DNA from: Xanthomonas theicola
GTDB taxonomy: Bacteria; Pseudomonadota; Gammaproteobacteria; Xanthomonadales; Xanthomonadaceae
Direction of reading: 5' to 3'
NCBI RefSeq assembly: GCF_014236795.1
Contig: NZ_CP049017.1
Span: 4,475,001-4,539,000 of the forward strand
Length of the DNA: 64,000 bases
Position numbers and translations under genes: made by a program. Below, in pieces: positions 59,426 to 64,000 of this stretch. Numbering within the stretch: position 1 is the stretch's first letter; each line of letters begins with the position of its first letter. The notes under the pieces are model-generated. The model was given only the letters and a program-made list of their open reading frames with translations. It did no database searches and was not told the origin of the DNA.

Positions 59426-60163
59426 TCACTCTGGCGGCGCCTGCACCGCCACCGTCACTTCCAGCACGTCGTGGCGCCAGGACTCGATGTCGAATTCCAC
59501 CGCGCGGCCGTCAGCGGCGTAGCTGACCCGCTGTAGCCGGAAGCACGGCGTGCCGGCGGTGGACTGCAGCAGCGCGGCCTGCTCGGCGTCCAGCGTGGCC
59601 GGATACATGGACAGCCGGCTGCGCGCCTGGCGCAGCCCGAGCCGTTGCCCGAGCACCGCACTGAGCGAGCCGGCCAGGTCGTGCTCGAGCAGGGTCGGCG
59701 CCCACGCGGCCAGGATCGCATTGGTCTCCAGCAACACCGCGCGGCGGCCGATCCAGCGCCGGCGCTGCAGCACGAACACCTCGGCCTGGGCATCGTCCAG
59801 TTCCAGCTGCCGCGCCAGTGCGGGCCCGGCCGGCTGGCGCCGCGCGCCGAGCAGTTCGGTGCGCGGCGCGCCGCCCTGCGCGGCCACGTACTGCATGAAG
59901 CCGGCGATGCTGGTGGGATCTTGGCGCACGCGCGACGCGCTGACGAACCAGCCGCGCCGGTTCTCGCGGTAGATGCGGCCCTCCGATTCCAGTTGCTGCA
60001 GCGCCTCGCGCAAGGTGATGCGGGTGCAGCCGAACAGCGTGGCCAGCTCGCGCTCCACCGGCAGGCGCTGATCCGCGGCCCATTCGCCGCCGGCGATGCG
60101 CGCCAGCAGCGCATCGACGATGCGCTGGCCGAAACCGGCGGCGGGATTCAATGGCGTGGGCAT
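59426..60163 (-). CDS. GntR/HutC-family regulator with UTRA domain
   Basis: This 245-residue regulator starts at ATG 60163 (MPTPLNPAAGFGQRIVDALL). The winged HTH spans about 10-75 (RLPVERELATLFGCTRITLR, EALQQLESEGRIYRENRRGW). The UTRA ligand domain fills the rest (ELLGARRQPAGPALARQLEL, FVLQRRRWIGRRAVLLETNA, CFRLQRVSYAADGRAVEFDI). HutC-type proteins bind small metabolites such as urocanate, sugars or phosphonates. The ligand here is unknown and no obvious target operon adjoins. It could control the salvage operon on its left (60454 onwards, same strand). Confidence 0.87.
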   Translation of the reverse strand: MPTPLNPAAGFGQRIVDALLARIAGGEWAADQRLPVERELATLFGCTRITLREALQQLESEGRIYRENRRGWFVSASRVRQDPTSIAGFMQYVAAQGGAPRTELLGARRQPAGPALARQLELDDAQAEVFVLQRRRWIGRRAVLLETNAILAAWAPTLLEHDLAGSLSAVLGQRLGLRQARSRLSMYPATLDAEQAALLQSTAGTPCFRLQRVSYAADGRAVEFDIESWRHDVLEVTVAVQAPPE

Positions 60164-60218
60164 CGGTTCTCCGTGGCGGCGCTGCGCTTTTCTTCCTGTG
60201 GTTGCAGATAACGAAACG

Positions 60219-60260
60219 TGTGGGAGCGACTCCGGGTCGCCTCGGGCCATCGATCGCGAC
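60219..60260 (+). repeat. Intergenic repeat, copy flanking gntR (5' side)
   Basis: The core tgtgggagcgactcc at 60219-60233 continues cgggtcgcctcgggccatcg. It is inverted relative to the copy at 59299. The rest of the 290-bp gap (60164-60453) is featureless. Confidence 0.6.
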
Positions 60261-60453
60261 CGGGCGGGTTCGTAAAGCCCGTCGCGACTGGTCTGGCTCC
60301 CGCAACGCTGCGCTCATTGCAAATGCCCGGGCCGAGAATGCTTCAGCATAGCGATGACGATGGGGTGCGTGGCGCGGCGACGCACCCGGCACGTCGGGCT
60401 GGCGAGCAGGGTGCGCAAACTGCATCGGTTGCGGCGCATGCGGATGCGCCGGC

Positions 60454-61035
60454 TCATGGCAGCGGTGGCACGGCGCCGGCGCGCCGCCGCTCGGCCTGCC
60501 ACAGGCGCAGGCCGTAGACCGCCAGCGCCACGAAGCCGGCGTACAGCGCCGCGGTGGGATACAGCCCCTTGTACACGAACACGCCGACATAGACGCAGTC
60601 GAGCACGATCCACAGCCCCCAGTTGGCGATGCGCTTGCGCGCCGCCCAGAAGCTGGCGACCAGGCTGAAGGCGGACAGCGCCGCGTCCAGCCACGGCAGC
60701 GCGGCATCGGTGTGGCGATGCATCAGCCAGCCCAGCAGCACCGCGCCGGCGGCGCCGGCCAGCAGCGACAGCACGCCTTCGCGCAGCGGCAGCGGGCCGA
60801 CATGCACCTTGCCGTGCTCCAGCCGGCCCTGGCTCCAGCGCCACCAGCCGTAGCCCTGCAGGAACACGTAGACGCCCTGCAGCAACATGTCCGAGTACAG
60901 CTTCCACTGGTAGAACAGCCACGCATAGAGCAGCACCGCGACGACGTTGACCGGCCAGCACCAGCGTATCCGGCGCGCGGTCAGCCACACGCCGAGCACG
61001 TTGACCAGCACGGCGAGGAGTTCGAGGGGGGACAT
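60454..61035 (-). CDS. pnuC: PnuC-family vitamin/nucleoside transporter
   Basis: This 193-residue inner-membrane protein has the compact multi-TM PnuC fold: MSPLELLAVLVNVLGVWLTA, WPVNVVAVLLYAWLFYQWKL, LLQGVYVFLQGYGWWRWS, then NWGLWIVLDCVYVGVFVYKG. The aromatic-rich WWRW and NWGLW positions line the substrate path in known PnuC structures. PnuC carries nicotinamide riboside, while PnuT relatives carry thiamine. The upstream TonB receptor and kinase make it the inner-membrane step of a salvage route. Which vitamin is not decided by the sequence. Confidence 0.88.
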   Translation of the reverse strand: MSPLELLAVLVNVLGVWLTARRIRWCWPVNVVAVLLYAWLFYQWKLYSDMLLQGVYVFLQGYGWWRWSQGRLEHGKVHVGPLPLREGVLSLLAGAAGAVLLGWLMHRHTDAALPWLDAALSAFSLVASFWAARKRIANWGLWIVLDCVYVGVFVYKGLYPTAALYAGFVALAVYGLRLWQAERRRAGAVPPLP

Positions 61036-61089
61036 GGGGGGCTCGATGGTTGGAGTGGGGGGAGTCGGGAACGGGGACCGGGGACCGGA

Positions 61090-63270
61090 TCAGAAATCGA
61101 ACTGCACCGCCAGCCGCGCGGTGCGCGGCGCGCCCAGGAACAGGTAGTCGTCGCCGAGGTATTCGCCGACGTCGCGCCAGTAGCGCTTGTCGGCCAGGTT
61201 GTCCACGCTCAGCCGCAGCGTAGTCGGCACCGTCCCCAGCCGCGTCGCGTAGCGTGCGCCCAAGGTGTACACGGTGTAGCCGCCGACGGCGACGTGGCCG
61301 ATCCGGTCGGCGTACTTGGCGCCGCTGTACTGCGCGCCGCCCAGCAGCGCCAGGCCGCGCGCGCCGGGCACGTCCCAGCTGGCCTGGGCGCTGGCGCGCA
61401 GCCTTGGCACGTTCAGCGCCTGGTGGCCTTCGTAGGCCGGCGCGCCGGTGTCCTCGGCGCGCGCGCGAATGCCGGCGACGCTGGCCTGCACATGCAGCCC
61501 CGCGCCGATCGCGCCGTCGGCCGACAGCTCGATGCCGCGGTTGTGCAGGCGGCCCTGCTGCAGGTACAGGAAGCTGCCGTCGGCTTGCGGTTGTGCGTAC
61601 TGGTAGGACTGGCGGATGTCGAACAGCGCCGCGCCCAGCGCCAGGCCGGCACGTTCGTACTTCAGGCCGGCCTCGCGCTGGTAGGCGCTGGTCGGGGCGA
61701 GGATCGCGTCGGCATTGCGGGCGAACCATGAGGCGGTGCCGCCCGGCGTCAGGCCCTTGGCGAAACTGGCGTACAGCGCCAGCGCAGGCTGCGGCTTGAA
61801 CAGCAGCGCCGCCTGCGGCAGCAGTTCCGAGCGACGGGTCTGTCGGGTCAGCCGGCCGTTGCGGTCCCAGGCGCGCTCGTCGTAGCGCACCTGACGCGCG
61901 CCCAGCAGCAACTGCCAGGCATCGCCGATGCCGATCCGGTCGCTGGCCAGCAGCGACTTCTGCGTGCTGTCCAGGCGCCGGCGCTTGGGATCGAGCGCGG
62001 CCTCGGCCTGGGCCAGCAGCGGCGGATCGGCGTCGATGTTGCCGCTGCCGATCCATTCGTTGATCGAGCCATGCTGGTCGATGGTGCGGTGCAGGTAGTC
62101 CACGCCGGCGTTGAGCTGATGCTGCAGCGGGCCGGTGGCGAAGCTGCCGGACACGGTCGCCTGCACTTGGTCGTTGCGGCGCGTGTCGTCGGGGCTGCGG
62201 TAGTCGTAGATGTCGTAGTCGCCTTCGCGGCTGAAATGGTTGGGGACCGCGTCGCCGGCGCAGCTGGCCGCGCCGTAGCAGCCCCAGGCGAAGCTGGAAT
62301 AGTCGTCGATCGCCGCGCGGCTGTGCGCTGCCGCCAGCTGCGCGTGCCAGGTGGCGTTGAAGCGGTACTGGTAGCGCAGCTGTGCATTGAGCGCGTCGAT
62401 GCCGACGGGTTTGGACCAGGGCTGGTAGGCCAGCAGCCGGTGCACCGACACGTCGGCAGGCACGCGCTCGCCGCCGAGCAACTGGTAGCCGGGCACCGAG
62501 CGCTGCTGGCGGTCCTGGTATTCCACGTCCAGCTGCAGCGTCGATTGCGGGTCGATCTTCCAGTCCGCGGCCAGCGACAGGAAATTCCGATGGCCGTCGG
62601 CATGCGCGACGTAGCTGCGGATGTCCTCGTGCGCCGCGTTGACGCGCAGTCCAAACTGGCGGTCGCGGCCGAACCAGTCGCCCAGGTCCACGGCGGCGTA
62701 GCGGCCGCCGTCGTCGTCCATCCCCAGTAACAGCGAGCGCACCTGCTGCGGGCGCTTGGTCGCGTAGTCGATCACCCCGGCCGGCTCGGCGAGGCCCGAT
62801 TGCAGGCCGGACAGGCCCTTGAGCACCTGCACCTGGTCCTTGTTCTCCAGCGCCACGTTCTGCTCGCCGGTGACGGTCAGGCCGTTGATGCGGTAGCTGT
62901 TGGCGGCGTTGAGCGAATAGCCGCGCACGACGAAGTTCTCGTAGTAGCCGATCGGTGCGTAGCTGTCGCCGACCGCGGCGTCGGCGCGCAGCACCTCGCT
63001 GAGCACGCGCACCTGGCGGTCGTCCAACTGGGTGCGGTCGATCACTGCGATCGCGGCGGGCGTGTCCAGCAGCGTGGCGTCGCCGTAGCCGGCCAGCGCG
63101 GAGCGGTTGCGCGGAGGCTCGCCCTGCACGTTGACCGTCTCCAGTTCGACCGGCGTCTGCGGGACATCGCCGGGGCCGGCGGCGTCTGCGGCCAGTGCCC
63201 GTGCCGGTGCGGCGATGGCCAGCGCCAGCGTCAGGGCGAGCGGCGCGGTGGAGCGAGAAGGATGAACCAT
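61090..63270 (-). CDS. TonB-dependent receptor of the PnuC locus
   Basis: This 726-residue outer-membrane receptor starts at ATG 63270 with a signal peptide (LALTLALAIAAPARALAADA). A TonB-box-like ELETVNVQG leads to the plug (TLLDTPAAIAVIDRTQLDDR, YYENFVVRGYSLN, QVQVLKGLSGLQSGLAEPAG). The barrel ends with the C-terminal aromatic signature (RTARLAVQFDF). Motifs are siderophore-receptor-like, but the neighbours (PnuC transporter 54 bp downstream, kinase upstream, all minus strand) point to a vitamin or nucleoside. It begins 117 bp after the kinase stop. Confidence 0.9.
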   Translation of the reverse strand: MVHPSRSTAPLALTLALAIAAPARALAADAAGPGDVPQTPVELETVNVQGEPPRNRSALAGYGDATLLDTPAAIAVIDRTQLDDRQVRVLSEVLRADAAVGDSYAPIGYYENFVVRGYSLNAANSYRINGLTVTGEQNVALENKDQVQVLKGLSGLQSGLAEPAGVIDYATKRPQQVRSLLLGMDDDGGRYAAVDLGDWFGRDRQFGLRVNAAHEDIRSYVAHADGHRNFLSLAADWKIDPQSTLQLDVEYQDRQQRSVPGYQLLGGERVPADVSVHRLLAYQPWSKPVGIDALNAQLRYQYRFNATWHAQLAAAHSRAAIDDYSSFAWGCYGAASCAGDAVPNHFSREGDYDIYDYRSPDDTRRNDQVQATVSGSFATGPLQHQLNAGVDYLHRTIDQHGSINEWIGSGNIDADPPLLAQAEAALDPKRRRLDSTQKSLLASDRIGIGDAWQLLLGARQVRYDERAWDRNGRLTRQTRRSELLPQAALLFKPQPALALYASFAKGLTPGGTASWFARNADAILAPTSAYQREAGLKYERAGLALGAALFDIRQSYQYAQPQADGSFLYLQQGRLHNRGIELSADGAIGAGLHVQASVAGIRARAEDTGAPAYEGHQALNVPRLRASAQASWDVPGARGLALLGGAQYSGAKYADRIGHVAVGGYTVYTLGARYATRLGTVPTTLRLSVDNLADKRYWRDVGEYLGDDYLFLGAPRTARLAVQFDF

Positions 63271-63386
63271 GCGGAACCTCGAACGGATGCAAGGGGGGAA
63301 GGGAGCGGCGCGGCGTCCGATCGCGGCAGCGCCTGCGCGGCGCGGCGCGGGCAGTGCGGCGGCCGCCAGCGGCGTGTCCGGAGCGG

Positions 63387-64000
63387 TCATCGCCATGCCG
63401 CCGCGCGCCGTCGCAGGTGCCGCAGCAGGCGCTGGCCCTCGTCGTCGCCGAACCAGTCGGCATGGCCGAGCAGGTAGCGCCGGTAGGCGATGTCCGCATT
63501 GGCGTCCGAGCCAGTGATGCCGGCGAAGTACTCGATCTCGCTGAGCGCGAAATCGGCGTGCGCCAGCGGCAGCAGCGCCGCCAGCAAGCGCAGCTGCGCT
63601 GCGTCCAGCGGCAGAACCGCGGCGTAGCCGTGCAGCAGTGCGTCGAGCTGGTCGAGCTCGGCGACGGCGCGGCGGCCCTCGTCCAGATCGAGCCACGGCA
63701 CCAGGTTGCGTTCGATCGCGGTGGCCAGGTCGTATAGGGCGAAGCTGCGGTCGGCCAGGCCGAAGTCGAACACCGCGCTGACCTCGCTGGCATCGCCCTG
63801 GCCGCGCCACAGCAGATTGGAGCCGTGCCAGTCGCCGTGCGTCCACAGTGCCGACGGCGGCGCGCGCAGCAGCGGCCAGGCCTGCGTGTGCCAGGGCAGC
63901 AGGTGCGCGCGCAGATCGCCGCGCCAGTCGCGGCGCTGCAGCCAGGCGGCCAGCGCCGGCCGCCGCGTCAGGTCCTGCTGCAGCGCCGGCAACGGCTGCG
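63387..64000 (-). CDS. Phosphotransferase/kinase (APH-choline kinase fold), partial
   Basis: The gene runs off the right edge; the 5' end is missing. The visible 200 residues contain the catalytic loop WTHGDWHGSNLLW (H-G-D-x-H-x-x-N), the metal-binding strand VSAVFDFGLADRSFALYDLA, and the C-terminal helices SEIEYFAGITGSD to LLGHADWFGD. This is the C-terminal lobe of the aminoglycoside-phosphotransferase / choline-kinase family. In this operon it most likely phosphorylates the imported vitamin or nucleoside, trapping it in the cell. That is inference from context. Confidence 0.8.
   Translation of the reverse strand, partial: QPLPALQQDLTRRPALAAWLQRRDWRGDLRAHLLPWHTQAWPLLRAPPSALWTHGDWHGSNLLWRGQGDASEVSAVFDFGLADRSFALYDLATAIERNLVPWLDLDEGRRAVAELDQLDALLHGYAAVLPLDAAQLRLLAALLPLAHADFALSEIEYFAGITGSDANADIAYRRYLLGHADWFGDDEGQRLLRHLRRRAAAWR

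Overview
The window looks like part of a Xanthomonas (Lysobacteraceae) chromosome. The reasons are high GC, the layout pilS-pilR / pilB-pilA / pilC-pilD-coaE next to sucCD, a PhoP-type regulator after rimK, TonB receptors, and dispersed intergenic repeats of the kind seen in this genus. The genus call is an inference from gene content and order; no search was run.

Region 1 (1-1480) is the 3' end of an rRNA operon: 23S (partial), 5S and a terminator. Region 2 (1480-11425) is an accessory island made of insertion-sequence debris around a defence-like cargo. The cargo is a cut-down tyrosine recombinase, a RelE/HigB-type toxin with its HTH antitoxin, a HEPN-type (Ymh/TIGR02391) protein in the same operon, a CoiA-like PD-(D/E)XK nuclease candidate, and a convergent SMC-like AAA_13 ATPase with a CPLC hook. 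The ATPase has lost its native start to an IS3 insertion. A 121-bp direct repeat (1500-1620 and 10291-10411) brackets the cargo. A 33-bp inverted pair from an IS200-like end (4477-4509 and 10258-10290) brackets its inner part.

Region 3 (11.6-28.3 kb) holds an unusual zinc-ribbon SDR protein, a two-partner secretion pair (TpsB transporter, TpsA exoprotein with three near-identical 234-bp repeats), and an rhs pair. The rhs genes overlap by 4 bp, carry two frameshifts, and are cut by an intact IS3 element with an AGG target duplication. More IS remnants, an alpha/beta-hydrolase tail and an H-NS-like gene follow.

Region 4 (28.6-36.6 kb) holds a cytoplasmic double-PAS chemotaxis receptor behind a sigma-28-like promoter, a Tat-exported phosphocholine-type phospholipase C, a TonB-dependent receptor and rimK. 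Region 5 (36.7-39.5 kb) is a PhoP-type response regulator and a histidine kinase separated by an AT-richer gap. The gap encodes a 25-residue signal-peptide-like microprotein followed by its own terminator.

Region 6 (39.8-48.5 kb) is the type IV pilus locus with coaE. A sigma-54 promoter upstream of pilA fits PilRS control. Region 7 (48.7-64 kb) is mostly metabolic: sucCD, an MFS exporter and a divergent LysR regulator (both frameshifted), NAD synthetase, ergothioneine genes egtB-egtD opposite a class V aminotransferase-fold enzyme, a GntR regulator flanked by inverted intergenic repeats, and a likely vitamin or nucleoside salvage operon (kinase, TonB receptor, PnuC-type transporter) running off the right edge.

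At least five otherwise conserved genes carry one apparent single-base frameshift each (rhs1, rhs2, the chemotaxis receptor start, MFS, LysR). Either this strain is losing genes or the assembly has residual indels; read depth would tell.
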